A stretch of DNA of 31,729 nt from Gnetum montanum (lineage: Eukaryota; Streptophyta; Gnetopsida; Gnetales; Gnetaceae). Shown here in pieces: positions 20,356 to 31,439 of the stretch. The stretch lies in assembly GCA_015680685.1 (NCBI GenBank), contig MNCI01011387.1, positions 23,691 through 55,419 on the forward strand. The letters run 5' to 3'. The notes beneath the pieces are model-generated. The model was not told where the DNA came from, made no database searches, and was given only the letters and a program-made list of their open reading frames with translations. The translations under genes were made by a program, and so were the position numbers. Within the stretch, counting starts at the first letter, position 1. Each line of letters begins with the position of its first letter.

Positions 20356-20940
20356 CTACCTTTGAAGATATTGTAATATGATAAATTTACTTTCATACAT
20401 TTGTTGTATAGAGTGCATGTTGATTTCAATATGCTTATTGAGTTCATGATAAATTGGATTTTGAGTGATCTTGATTGTTGCTGTATTATCACAATATAAT
20501 GTGATTAGCTTCGATAATTGAATCCCAATCTCATCAAACAATTGGTCAAATTTCATCGAGTCTTTCAATATTTCTCATATTACATGATACTAAGCTTCTA
20601 GAGAGGATATTAATATTTTCTTTTGTTTATCATTGCTCCAATTCGGTGATGATAATCCTATTTATATTACAAATCTAGGGCGTGAATGTTGAGTAATTGG
20701 GCCTCCTACCTAGTATGTATTTAATAGGTAGTTGCTTAAAGCTTTTTACTATCAATGTGCTCTAATCCAATATTTACAGTCCCTTTTACATACTACACAG
20801 GATGCTCATTTTAGCTTTCATGTATGCTTCTGTGGCATTCTACATACATATGGCTAACACATTCAGTGCATATTGAATGTTTGGTTTTGTAATAGTTAAA
20901 TATACCAATGATGTAATTAATTGTTTATATTGTTGTCATC
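20356..20940 (-). pseudogene. copia RT end and RNase H remnant
   Basis: On the minus strand this segment begins with the RT-terminal LVYLTITKPNIQYALNV stretch, then ATEAYMKAKMSIL, then a decayed part with stops. It ends with SLEA, DEIGIQL and the RNase H signature LYCDNTATIKITQNP followed by KHIEI. Several in-frame stops occur around 20,590-20,790. It is homologous to the end of Ty1/copia pol. Confidence 0.8.
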
Positions 20941-21049
20941 ATCATTATTCTAGCCTTGTTCTAGCAAATGGGTTTGCCTATGTAAGTTTTTCTTTGTCAT
21001 TCATATCTATAAAGAGTTAAATTTTTATTTATTTAGACTTTCTTGAGAT

Positions 21050-21470
21050 CATTTTCAATTGTATTTCCACGTTTCTTTTGGTAGCTTTTCTAGAATAGTG
21101 ATGTTGCTGTCTTTTTTCATAAGCTTGTTACTTGATCTCAATGTTCTAGGTTGTTATTCGAAATTTACTGCTAGACTTTCTTCTTTACCAATACCTATTC
21201 TCAATGTGGAAACCCTTGTCTACTTTTTGCAACATTTGAGCAACGATGTTGTGCATCATTTCTAGATGATGACCTAGCAAAGTGTTGCCCATTTTCCACA
21301 ACAACTGGGCCTTATGACTATTACACATTGCATCAGGGGAGCTTTAGCATCTGCAAAATCTAAAAAAGAACTCATCCATGAGATTTTACATACTTTTATA
21401 GCCAACTACCAACTTGATGCTAACTCCTTTTGTATCTAGGCTTGGAACTAGCATTAGTAGAGTGAATTAA
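21050..21470. other. Extra sequence inside the copia RT region
   Basis: The RT motif NMKDYIANA (about 21,570) and the following LVYLTIT motif (about 20,930) lie about 640 bp apart. In copia proteins the corresponding motifs are normally separated by only tens of residues. The intervening part does not read as copia RT. It is either an insertion or a rearranged piece, and no terminal repeats were identified. Confidence 0.4.
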
Positions 21471-21479
21471 TTGTCTATA

Positions 21480-22560
21480 TTGTGTAGATTTGTCTTTAGT
21501 TCTTGAACATTAATTTTAAATCCCAAGGACATCAAAATTGCATTAGCTATGTAGTCCTTCATATTATAATCTTCCAATAGTTTTGTGGTATACCTTTTTT
21601 ATCCTTCTAAATTGCCATTTGCTAAGTAGTAATGTGTCACTTCTAAGTTAGAGATCTTAAAATTTTATCTTAATGTTGATTTGAAATTGTATAATATTTG
21701 TTAATCCATTCCTGTAAGTAATACATCATTCGCATATAATGATATTCGTATTTGTAGTATTCCATTGTTTTTCCAACAAAATAAATTTTCATTCTTTATT
21801 AATTTTTGTAATTCATGGTTCTTCAAGAAATCCTCCATTCATTGATACCATGAATTAATTTTTGTAATTCATTGATTTGTTGTTATTTCTAATTAGCTAT
21901 TATTTATTTGTAGTATTTCTTTTGCACTTTCAATAGTTTTGTGCTACCATTTTGACCATTTTCATTGTTTGTCCATGTTCTTATTCTTCTCACGATCTTC
22001 CAAGCTATCTTGGACATTTTATACCTCTCTTTATACTCTTCTCCTAAGTCTGGAATTCTTATGTAATGGTTAACTTCAACGAAGTCTTTTTTAGGATACA
22101 TGTCTTCATTAAGATCTTCATTTAAATCTATTCATAGAATTTGTTTCTTTAACATTTTACTAATTAGACTATTTTTATTGCAAATCACATCTCTTGATAG
22201 CATTAGACTTTAAGTCTCATAAGCCCAGATTCTTATCTTTTGATCTATTCAACATTGTTCAACATACCCAATAAAAGTTCCTTCCCTTGCCTTTGCAACA
22301 TTTTTCTGGTAGTTGTGTACATGATAATATGCTTTACATCTAAATATGTTTATGTGTTCTACTTTTTATTTCCTTTCATTCCATATTTTATTTGAACATT
22401 TGAAGTTCAATGTAGCATTTGGACTTCTATTTAATACATGAATTATTATTCTTATAGCTTCTCCGCAAAAGATTTTGTCTGATTTTGTTTAAGATATCAT
22501 ACATGTAGCCATCTTTACTATGATCCTATTCTTCCATGTAACATCTCACATTTTTAATGT
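21480..22560 (-). pseudogene. copia integrase and RT core remnant
   Basis: Carries the integrase C-terminal half and the linker to RT (65-codon open stretch 22101-21904), then the RT core with YAND in place of YVDD. Stop codons lie within NRIIVKM...TKSDKIF and after the linker. The RT segment upstream of YAND (the LKQAPR-type motif) is not seen, so part of RT is deleted or unrecognisable. Confidence 0.78.
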
Positions 22561-23220
22561 ATCTCGAGTCAATACATTTTTGTATTGGTCTTGAGATATT
22601 TGTGCATTTCCTTGTCATATATGGATGCTCTGCTAGATAGAATAAAAAGATTGTTGTGTAGCTTCTTCGACTTGGAAAAATCTCTGTTGCGTGCACAACT
22701 TTGTGATCATTGTTTCCTAGCATTCGGGTGCGTTGTGGTCACAGCGGGCTGCTATGCTACGTACCGTTTCCATTTTTCCTTTTTTGCAAAAGCAATCTTA
22801 TCTGTTGGGGCTTCTAGTATTGTTGATGTTCGATGACGATTGAGCGATGGTTATGGGTGCTCCTAGCCCTGGTGGGCTATGGGATCTAAGTTGCAATGTG
22901 GTTCATGTTTGTGTTGCTACTGTTCGCTGGGTGGTGGTAGTTGTTACTATGTTGGTGGTGGCAGTGGTGTGTCTATGCTGTTGAGTGTTTTTTTAGCCGC
23001 TGAGGGTTTCTTCTGCAGTTGCTGTTGTGCTCGCCTCGTGGTTCGGCGCAGTGGTTGGAGGTGCTGTTTTGCACCATTGTTGTGTAGTTTAGCATTGCGG
23101 TGGGCAATTGAGTTCAGGTGCTACGTGTAGTTCTACGTTGTGGGGGTGCGATGGTGGTGTTCACTTGCACCGCAGCGGTTTGTGGTCTTGCTAGTGCTAT
23201 GGGGTTAGTTTCATGCAGGT
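22561..23220. other. G/T-rich segment of unknown origin
   Basis: Between the copia fragment and the LINE lies a G/T-rich stretch (about 22,720-23,200) with GGTGGTGG and TGTTGTTG-like words. It is moderately richer in GC than its surroundings. Short Cys/Ser/Val-rich open frames are compositional. It may be the 5' untranslated part of the LINE, but no boundary supports this. Confidence 0.3.
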
Positions 23221-23465
23221 TCTAAAATGGTGAATTTGTCCGGTTCCATCAAAAAAGTTTTTCTAACTTGCCTAAAATAGATTTCCTTCTTCTGGATGAT
23301 ATTTTTGATGTGGTTTCTAAAAATTTTGCAACACACTTTATTTTTCTTTACATAGTGGGGTTTCTACCAAGGTCTTTGAGTATTAACATGTAAATTCAAA
23401 GCCTTCTTTAGCCCTAGGGCATTCAACTTTCTCATGCCTGTTACTATGCTTGGAACTTTATTCTG

Positions 23466-23680
23466 GTGGAACTATTCGAGGTCTCTCAAGTTAAGAAGGC
23501 TTTCTTTCTCAAAATTTTTCCAACAAGGAATGCAACTCTAATAGCGCATGCTTGGATATTTGACTTTAATGTTAATGATTTGGCATATAACATAATTTCC
23601 TGTTATGTGGAATTGCTAAATCTTCCCCTCATCCTTAGAGAGGGACATCGTGAGTACCCTCACTTCTATTATTTCTGACC
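23466..23680 (+). pseudogene. LINE ORF1 remnant (DUF4283-like)
   Basis: An open stretch of 70 codons with KKAFFLKIFPTRNATLIAHA and a W-F-DFNV...VELLNLPL pattern, resembling the DUF4283 domain that heads plant LINE ORF1 proteins. The zinc knuckle usual downstream is not visible. Upstream and downstream frames are broken. Confidence 0.5.
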
Positions 23681-24439
23681 ATAGCATTGTGATCAATGGA
23701 ACTTAAATTTGCCGCTATTGTATCAAACTTGATATAGCTCTTAGGAAGATCTTATTAACCCTTGCAGTTGGTGGATAACTCTTCACCTAGAAAATTGATT
23801 GTTTTTATCTTCCAAACTCTTGCAGCTACTATCATCAGGTTGAGCATCATATCTCAGTGTGTTCATTCCTAGCTAAGAAAAAATAATCCATCACATGTCA
23901 AAAAACCCGTTCCCCAGATACACCATCCTACCCACCATCAGAATCCTTTAGGTTCGAAACCTCTTCCAAAATAGGTCCAAAGTCTTCTTCTTTGTTTGGC
24001 CTCTCCAAGGTACAAGTGCCATAGTTAGGTGTACACATCTCAACACATGCCATCTCCTTAAAGACATTCAAGGACTCTGTCTTGGGTGATGAGTTTGTGA
24101 TGGGCAGTGGAAGGAAATGAGTTAAAGCTTCCTCCCTTACAACTCCACCCTCCACTTCCTCTCCACTGAACACTTATGTAGCCCTTGTCACTACAAATAA
24201 CTCCATTTCCATCCTTTCACAAACAATGGAAGTTGATACTTCGACTTCTAAACCTTTTATTAACCTCTCATTCGACATGCCCTCTGCTTCCCCATGAACC
24301 TCTTCTCATTGAACATCTGAGACCTTACTAATAGGCTTCAATGGAAGCATGCAGGCAACTTTCTTTCTAATCTAAATATTACTTTTAATTTCATTTTCCT
24401 TCAAGAAATTAAGATTTTTTAAGATTTTAATTCTCTTCT

Positions 24440-24900
24440 CTCAATACCTTGGATTTTTGGAGGAGATTTTAATATGATAGAATTCCCTCAAGATAAGCTT
24501 TTGTAGAGGTGGGGGGTGGGGGGTGGTGGTGGGGTGGTGGGGATGACCTATTTTTTTAACCACCAAATTTCAAGTATCAGACTTGGTCCACCTTTAAGAA
24601 AAACTTCTACCTCTTTGATGGGGTGGATGCCTTTGCTAGTGATCCCCTTCACAAGTTTGCTTGCAGCAATCTCCATCTTGGGTAGGCTTGCATCTATAGA
24701 TGGTTAAATAGGTTCTATTTTTCCACCCTTTCTTTCTAGCACACCTTCTCCACTACTATAATTCATCAACACACAACCTTATCAAACCATCTTTCCATCT
24801 CTATATCTATCCAGATTCATGGTAGCAACCATAGACATAAATTCCATCTTTTTTGGCTACATAACAACTGCTTCTCTTCCCCTTCTACCCAACTTCTTCT
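24440..24900 (+). pseudogene. LINE ORF2 endonuclease remnant
   Basis: SIPWIFGGDFNMIEFPQDKL at about 24,447-24,500 is the GDFN motif of the AP-type endonuclease. It is followed by a G-rich tract (24,508-24,542) and a frame change. RWLNRFYFS and SNHLSISISI later match the usual D-R-x-L-x-S and SDHxPI region, with the catalytic SDH reading SNH. The element could not nick DNA. Confidence 0.65.
24508..24542 (+). repeat. G-rich tract with G-quadruplex potential
   Basis: Four runs of four or more G: 24511-24516, 24518-24523, 24531-24534 and 24539-24542, separated by T or short GGT-containing loops. It interrupts the LINE endonuclease right after the GDFN motif. It may be a microsatellite expansion within the dead element. 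Confidence 0.65.
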
Positions 24901-24979
24901 TTTAAACCTTTGGAATGTTGAACCTAGGCCCTTAGATCAGATGGGTTAGATTTAATGGTGGCATCATGCTTCTTGTAGA

Positions 24980-26235
24980 GTGTGGAACTTTGCTCGTTTA
25001 TATGGTAAGGTAGTGGTTGTGCAAGCCAAACAAGAGTACAATAACATTCATCTTACTATTGAATATCTAACTGATAGATTAGCTCAAGATCCTTTCAACG
25101 CTCTTGTTCATCAGGAGTTAGCTAGAGCCCAGGTAGCCTTCCAACAATGGGAAGTGTACAGAGCATAAAGTGCCTTAACTAAAAATAGACTCACTTGGTT
25201 AAATATTCAAGATGAACATTGTAAGGAATTTTTCAAGTATCTAAATAGCTCTTCTCCTTCGCATTCTTTAGACAAAATCTCCAGTGATGGCACCACCATC
25301 ATTGATCACAACAATATCCTCTCATTTCTTAAAAACCATTATGAAACCCTATTTGTTGCTACCCTTATGGACATCTCATCGTTTGAGGCTACTACCCTCA
25401 ATTATTCTAGCCTTATCAATTCTACTATGTCGCAAAGTTTAGACACCAATATCACCAAGGAGGAGCTTCAAGTGGCTTGTTCTAAGTTGAATCATGGGAA
25501 GGCTTTTAGTTATGATGGTTTCCCCGTTGAATTTTTTCAAACTAATTGGGATTTGGTGGAAAATGATCTTCTCCAAGTTATTAGAGAGGCTATCATTACT
25601 AGTTCCCTTGGGCCTAATCTAAATCATGGGATTATTTGTTTCCTTTCTAAGTCCATGGATCCTACTTGTATCTCTAATTAGCACCCCATAACTCTTCTTA
25701 ACGTTGTTTATATAATTTGGGCCAAGTGCTTAGCCTCGCAGTTGAAAAAAAATCTTGGCCAAATTGTATCTCTTGAGAAAACAAGATTTATTCCTAGTAG
25801 ATATATTTTAAAAAATGTGATTCCTATGTGGGAAGGTCTCAAGTGGGTAGAGGAAGATGGTCAAGATATTCTCCTATTGAAGCTTGACTATGCTAAGGCC
25901 TATGACAACATAAAGTGGGACTTTATTCTGCAGACCATGACTAAACTTACTTTTGGCCCTAAGTTCCTACATATGGTGAAATGCTTATTCTTGGATGCTA
26001 CTGCAAGAATAGCCACTACCTTTGGCATCACCTCTCCCTTTCCTATCCATAAGTCAGTGTAGTAAGGATGTCCTCTTGCCCCTTACCTATTCATCATCAT
26101 AGCTAACTTTATCTATCATCAATTAAATTATGATATCCAAAATGAAGTTCTCACCGGGGTCTACCTCTCTTCACCTCAACATTAGCTTCTTAACATGCAT
26201 TTTGTTGACAACTCCTTTTTTCATGTTCAAAACAC
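24980..26235 (+). pseudogene. LINE ORF2 reverse-transcriptase remnant
   Basis: Open segments 24,980-25,168, 25,367-25,681 and 25,742-26,062 are fragments of one protein. They carry GKAFSYDGFP (25,496 on), PITLLN (25,682 on; the usual preceding W-R reads stop-H), LDYAKAYDNIKWDFI, GCPLAPYLF (26,066-26,092, preceded by two stops) and FVDN (26,201-26,212). Stop-H for W-R, and FVDN for FADD, are all explained by G-to-A or C-to-T changes. Confidence 0.82.
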
Positions 26236-27380
26236 TATTGCTAATTTGCACCAACTCTTATCCTAGGTGGAGCAATATTGCTGACTCTTAGGTTCCTCTA
26301 TTAATTAGACCAAATCTTCTATTTATAGCTTTACCAATAATTACAATCATGCGACCAACTATAATTGGAAGCTTCTTTAGGATCAAGACATCATTAAGAT
26401 TCTGGGCATTCCCTCTCGCTTTAGAGGTTCTACCTCTGTTCTTTGGGAGCATGTTATTTTTTCGATTCAAAAGAAACTTGAAAAATGGAAGACTAAACCC
26501 ATAACTCTTATTGGTAAGTATCCCATATGTAAATCTATATGTGCATCTAGCCATGTGTATTACTCTTCATGTTGGGCATCTCCCAAGCTACTTATCAAAA
26601 GCTTGAACAATTATTTTGTGATTTCATGTGGTCCTCTTAAGATTCTCAGAAAGGCTTCCATCGTGTCACCTAGAATATTATTACTCTTCATAAGAATAAG
26701 TATGACTTAGGTCTTTTGAACTCTTTTAAGTAGGGGATTATCTTAGTTGCTAAGTGATTCGTTTAGCATCTATATGCCTTGTACATTATTAGGACTCTCC
26801 TCCAATTAAGGCTTCAACAAGCGTTTCCCAAAAATAAGCCCTTTTGGAAAGGAATCCACTTTGTTAACTAGATCCTTTTCCCCCACACTATCATTATTCC
26901 CGAATCATATGTTTTGAAAAGCATTTGGAGGGCTTGACAAATTCTACACTCTTATATAGATTGGACTAATGTCAAGATCAACCCTACTCTTTTCTCTAGG
27001 TTGTGTCAATGGTGGTTACCTTTGTTGCCTGTTCCCCTTGCCATTACAAATGCTAAGGTTGCTACCTCTTGATATCAAAAGGGAGTTATTTCTTTGAGTT
27101 GTCTTCGACTTGCTAATCAATGGATCTTAGGGGCCGAGTTTAATAATCTGTATGGGATGTCTAAAGCAATGCACCATTACTTGGCTCGAGTTTATACCTT
27201 CATTCATTGCCATTTGTCACTAGATGTTTTGATGCAAAGCACTTTTCATGCCCTTCAATGGATTAATCGGTCAAAACTTCTACCTTATACGCTGCATGTT
27301 CCCTTTTACCTTTTTCATGACTCATCAGGTATCATTTAATGATGTAACAAGTTTTGGCATAAATAAGAGTTGGAACAATT
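26236..27380 (+). pseudogene. LINE ORF2 RT thumb/connection region, broken
   Basis: A frame with ILGIPSRFRGSTSVLWE and KKLEKWKTK around 26,397-26,490 fits the region after the RT palm in plant LINEs. It has several in-frame stops. The parts after about 26,560 are less certain, with a possible frameshift near 26,620. The open frame on the other strand here is a shadow. Confidence 0.6.
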
Positions 27381-27560
27381 CTGGATCCCCCTCTTCCAAT
27401 GTATTTGGAAACTACTGACTCTCCCTAAAATTAAGTAGTTTCTTTGGTGTCTTCTTCACCAAGGTTTACCTATCGACAAATGTCTTGAATATCTCAGGAT
27501 TCATAATCATAATTGTCCTCTTTGTGGTGGTAAAGAGCCATGTGTTTTGGCATTGCCCCT
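27381..27560 (+). pseudogene. LINE zf-RVT domain remnant
   Basis: WIPLFQCIWKLLTLPKIK, then a stop, FLWCLLHQGLPIDKCLEYLR and CPLCGG match the zf-RVT domain typical of plant LINE ORF2 and LINE-derived host genes. The stop sits where the family often has a Trp or a polar residue. The CPLC pair is at 27514-27525. Confidence 0.75.
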
Positions 27561-28235
27561 TTTCATAGCACGTGTGGACATGAGCTTTCAAAGTAATTTC
27601 ATCATGCAACCTATCTTAAGATGATGTTACATTTGGCCTTTTGGCCACCACTTCTGTTAAGTTTAAATTTTTATGAAAAGATATTAGGCTTATTATTCTA
27701 TCTTATATTTGGAGGTGTAGATGTAATGTTATCTTTCAAAGGATTAGTTATTCTAATATATGTCATCTAACAATGATGGAGAAATTGCAGATCTTTCCCC
27801 TCATTCATTTCCAAGTCAAATCTCAAGCATCAAAGTTCAGAGTGGATATTCATTAGTTAATTCATCTCTTGCAACCTTGGGAAAGACTCATGCGTTCAAG
27901 CAACCCTCTTCAATAAGAATCTCTACATATAAGCTTTCCTTCTTAAATTTGAGTGGAGTCACCATATGGGAGTCTCTCTATCTTTTATTGAGTGCTATTT
28001 GCCTTGCCCAAATTTTTGCCACTCTCTCTTATACTGGGTTGGTTGGTTTTGGTGGATAGTAGTTCCCCAGATCAGGTTTCTTCCTTTTACAAGCAGTTAT
28101 TTATGAGGATGTTTCCTTGGGTTTCATCCCCAGTAATCTAAGTTTTCATCTCCATGACTTAATGAGGTTTATGTATTTGATACTCTTTTACTATTAATAA
28201 AACTTCTTTTCGGGCTCTGACACCCCCCACCCCCC

Positions 28236-30340
28236 CATATATGGATTCTCTAACTAGATGGATTATGTGATGTTTTACATGCTAGAGTGATTAGGTGTTG
28301 GTTATGCATTTAGGTTATTTATGCATTATGATATTTTGTGCCTACATACTATTACACCTCCTTCCTAGGCATTGGGTATTATATTATCATTATGATTTAT
28401 ATATCTATAGGTGGTCTTAGTGTGTTACTAGGAATGAGTTAGTTTGTTATGATGGTAATTTATAGGTTATGATGCCTTGGCTCCGATTATATAATTATGA
28501 TGTTTTTACATGCTCAAGGAACATGATTACATACACTGGTCTTGTGCAATATATTAGACATATAATGTGGCTAGTAAGGATATTGGATTAGGATACAAGA
28601 GCAACTGCAATATGTGTTTATGCTTTATGAATGATTTTGGTATTTATGCATTTGAACTATAGAGATATATTGTGTGATGCTTAGATGTGATTTTGGCATG
28701 TGGACGTGTAGTGTGCTTAATATCTATCTTATAGGTTCAAAAAAAATCTTGATTTGGAGATCTGGTGTGTTATTTATGATTGTTTAAATTTCAAAAGAAT
28801 TAGTGGGAAGGGTAAAATAGAAATAAAATTAGGAAAATATTTCATAATAATAATAATAATAAATAAATAAAATAAAGTAAAGTTGGTTTTAAAACCCACA
28901 CATAAAAGAGAGAAAAAAAAATAGTGTACAGTAACTTTATATAAAGTTACATTACATTATACATATACATTATGATCATCATTTTTTAGTCCTAGCCTTA
29001 ACCATCAATTGCATAGGAAATTGGGTTTTCTGATTTTTAAGAAATAGAAACTGATTTTAAATCATTTTTTTCTTATTTCTTTTGTTTTCAACATCTCATT
29101 TTGTGAATTTTGGCCTCAAGGATAGATTTTTCTTTGATTTGAACTTAGATTCAAAATTGATATAGTTGTGTATACGTGGGTACAAGATTTTTTTAGAGTG
29201 AAACAACATCTTGCTAAATTTAAGCTTGTTTTGGACATTTTAATTTGAAAAATTTAACTGGTGAGCTGTTTGTACATTTTCCTTATATTTTTGTGCTAGA
29301 TTAGTATATATGATCATGCGATATGGGTATGTGGAGTGAATATGTTAAAGATTGAGTTTAGATGAATAGTTTCATAGATTGTCAAAATTTGTGGCTATGT
29401 TTGCTAATTATGTAGGAATAGATATGTGATGAATGGAATGATTCAAGGACTTGTAAAAAATTAGGTGTGATGTTGAGGTGACCAACATGGTTTTGGTATT
29501 ATGATATATGAGTAAGTTGTATTTGAGCGCCTCCAAAAGTTTTGATTATTACTTATGGTAATTACAAATTATTATTTATTATTTTATTAATAAACTTTTA
29601 ATGCATATATTGTAGTTTCTAGAAGTTTGATTGAGGTGAAATTTGTGTCATTGGGATTGTCTTCTACTATACTTTCCAATTATGGAATTTGATTTTATCT
29701 TTTGGTTTGTATCTTTGTGAAGGTTACATTAGTAATCATTTTTATGAAATTATATGTAAGGAAGGGGCATGCTAATGGCAAGAAATTTTATAATGCCATG
29801 TTGTGGTTTTATCTTTATGAATTGTGTGTGACTATTAGACATGAATATATGTGGTTATACCATATATTTGATTCAAATGTGTTATGATTATGACATGTGA
29901 TAACTTAAGTTAGATTGGATTGGTACTGGTCTTTATGATGATGTTAGTAGTGGTCATTAGTAGGTGGTACCATGGAATAGGTTCACTTCACTATAAATTA
30001 ACCTTCAAACCCACTAAATCCAGATATTATGAAAAGACATATAATATGCTAGAAAACAAGAAAAATAGCTATCTTCAATTATTGAAAAAAGATTACATTA
30101 GGGTTCCAAAACCCACAAAAGATCCAACAACCTCTCAAAAACACTCAAAGGATGTTGTAGAGCATGAGGATTTATAACCACATAGCAATTATCCTTAATT
30201 TAAGGCACAACTAGATGAGATTAATTCATACAAGCACATAAGAGACACACAAATAGGCCAAACACACATATAATTTAAACATAGTGTTGCAACTACACTA
30301 TTACACTCTTACACTTGTACTCTCATCTCATGACATCTTC
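28236..30340. other. AT-rich DNA, no gene recognised
   Basis: Contains an AATAAT/AAATAAAT microsatellite at about 28,844-28,877. Open frames at 29,702-29,887 and 29,920-30,177 have no family resemblance. It may be LTR or untranslated sequence of a retroelement, but no terminal repeat could be found by eye. Confidence 0.3.
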
Positions 30341-30508
30341 ATGACATCTCATGGCCTTACAAGCATGAAATAATACCAATATTTATTGGAAAAGAAAGAC
30401 AAGAAGCCTAGAAAACCTTTGTTAAGCTCAACTTGAAGATTCCACGATGTTTTTATCTTTTCCATAATTTTGGAAGTTTCCTTATTTGGATCATCTCTGG
30501 TCTTCTCT

Positions 30509-30748
30509 AGATGTCTCACTAAAAAACATAATTTGTAAGCGAGATTTCTCATCCATGCCTAAGATTTCTCCATTGTAGTTGAGATGTTTCAACTTGACTT
30601 ACAACATCGCAGTTGAGATATCTCATAGAAATATATGACGTCTTACCTGAGACTTCAGCAACTTTGCCAAGATGTCTCCCTTGAATCTAGGATGTCTCAT
30701 GTAAGCTTAACTCTTGGCCAAGATGTCTTCTAACTTTCAAGATGTCTT
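30509..30748. repeat. Quasi-periodic RAGATGTCTC array
   Basis: Ten-base words close to (A/G)AGATGTCTC recur at 30,509, 30,541, 30,561, 30,581, 30,615, 30,669, 30,689, 30,720 and 30,739. Successive spacings are mostly about 20 or 31-34 bases. The core GAGATNTCTC is palindromic; the perfect form GAGATATCTC is at 30,615-30,624. Similar words occur before it (GACATCTCATG near 30,345). It may be a degenerate minisatellite within a gypsy LTR or 3' region. Confidence 0.5.
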
Positions 30749-31072
30749 TCTTGAGCATAAAAATCTAGAAAAACCACTATAGGAAAAAACACAAGGAAAT
30801 CAAAAGAGGTGTTCCCACACCAGCTCTCCCACCTTTCAAAAAGTGAACTCATGTGAATAACGGAGTAGGCGTTGAAGTGATTTCGAACTTATAAAGTTTG
30901 GTCTCATGGATCCATACAACATCATTAGCAAATTGATCCTTTCAATGAATTAAATACTCATGCCTCATCACTCCTTAAGTGCTTGAAGCTTCCCTCTACT
31001 CGAGGACAATTTCCTTATTCTCATTAAAGGTTTGAACTAGTTAATAGCCCTCTTCAACTCATTAATGCTACC
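30749..31072. other. Probable gypsy 3' region, no domain recognised
   Basis: On the minus strand this lies immediately 3' of the integrase fragment. No chromodomain, RNase H or clear LTR is visible. I see only scattered short frames. Confidence 0.3.
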
Positions 31073-31273
31073 CTATATAGTCTTCTCATCAATCGGTCCA
31101 TGATAGTGCACAAGATCTGAAACATTAAACATAAAAGACATACTGATATTGTTTAGCAAATCAATCTCAAAAATGTTATGATTACTTTTGGCCTTAATTA
31201 TAAAAGGCCCCATCTTCTTGGCTTTCAACTTAGAGAAGTTAATACCTCTCAATCTCTTCTTCTTGAAATGCAC
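31073..31273 (-). pseudogene. Ty3/gypsy integrase C-terminal fragment
   Basis: The 66-codon open stretch contains KLKAKKMGPFIIKAK and FNVSDLVHYHG, plus IFEIDLLNNISMSFMFN. This is the conserved C-terminal integrase segment (K-L-K-x-K-x-x-G-P-x-x-I then F-N-V-x-D-L) of plant gypsy elements. Only the terminal part is present. Sequence upstream of 31,280 on that strand is a different tandem repeat, so the integrase core is missing. Confidence 0.75.
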
Positions 31274-31309
31274 CTAAACTGATGAGACCTGAATTGCTCA
31301 TAGTGCTGA

Positions 31310-31439
31310 TAGTCGTGATATCACAACCCTGTTGTATCAGTCGCTGGGATATCACCACCCTGTTGTATCGTATCAGTTGCCGTGATATCACCACCCTGTC
31401 ATATCAGAGTCGCAATATCGCAAGGGCTGCGATATCGCG
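31310..31439. repeat. GATATC-bearing tandem repeat
   Basis: Three diverged head-to-tail units of 31, 36 and 31 bp (31310-31340, 31341-31376, 31377-31407) share GATATCACNACCCTG and end in TATCAG. A fourth, more diverged unit (31408-31439) contains two further related words, CAATATCGC and GATATCGCG. The last word also occurs at 100-123. Confidence 0.7.

Larger units (their letters stand above)
20350..22560 (-). mobile_element. Decayed Ty1/copia retrotransposon fragment (INT-RT-RNaseH)
   Basis: Read on the minus strand, order is integrase C-terminal half, then RT, then RNase H, the copia order. Integrase (about 22,540-22,250) shows NRIIVKMATCM, CGEAIRIIIHVLNRSPNATL and GTFIGYVE. RT shows SLYANDVLLTG around 21,725-21,736 and EDYNMKDYIANA around 21,570. 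After an unexplained gap come LVYLTITKPNIQYALNV (about 20,870-20,930) and RNase H with LYCDNTATIKI and a KHIEI motif (about 20,400-20,500). Stops and frameshifts interrupt every domain, and the usual YVDD catalytic site reads YAND. No LTRs, primer-binding site, gag or protease were identified. Confidence 0.82.
23220..28235 (+). mobile_element. Decayed L1-type LINE (plant non-LTR retrotransposon)
   Basis: Pieces occur in the correct order on the plus strand: an ORF1 DUF4283-like stretch, ORF2 endonuclease (GGDFNMIEF), reverse transcriptase (DGFPVEFF, PITLLN, LDYAKAYDNIKWDFI, GCPLAPYLF), zf-RVT (CPLCGG) and the C-terminal tail (IWRCRCNVIFQ) near 27,710. Stops and frameshifts break every domain. 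The RT catalytic motif, normally FADD, reads FVDN. The 3' end is near an AATAAAAC at about 28,196-28,203, shortly before a C-rich tract at 28,221-28,236. No target-site duplication could be resolved. Confidence 0.85.

Noticed and set aside
21330-22100. Plant host gene on the minus strand in the 20-22 kb region
   Set aside because: The frames carry integrase, RT and RNase H motifs in copia order with stops, so they are retroelement remnants.
30509-30748. CRISPR array
   Set aside because: Words are short, degenerate and spaced at 19-34 bp or more without constant repeats or unique spacers of fixed length, and the DNA is plant nuclear.
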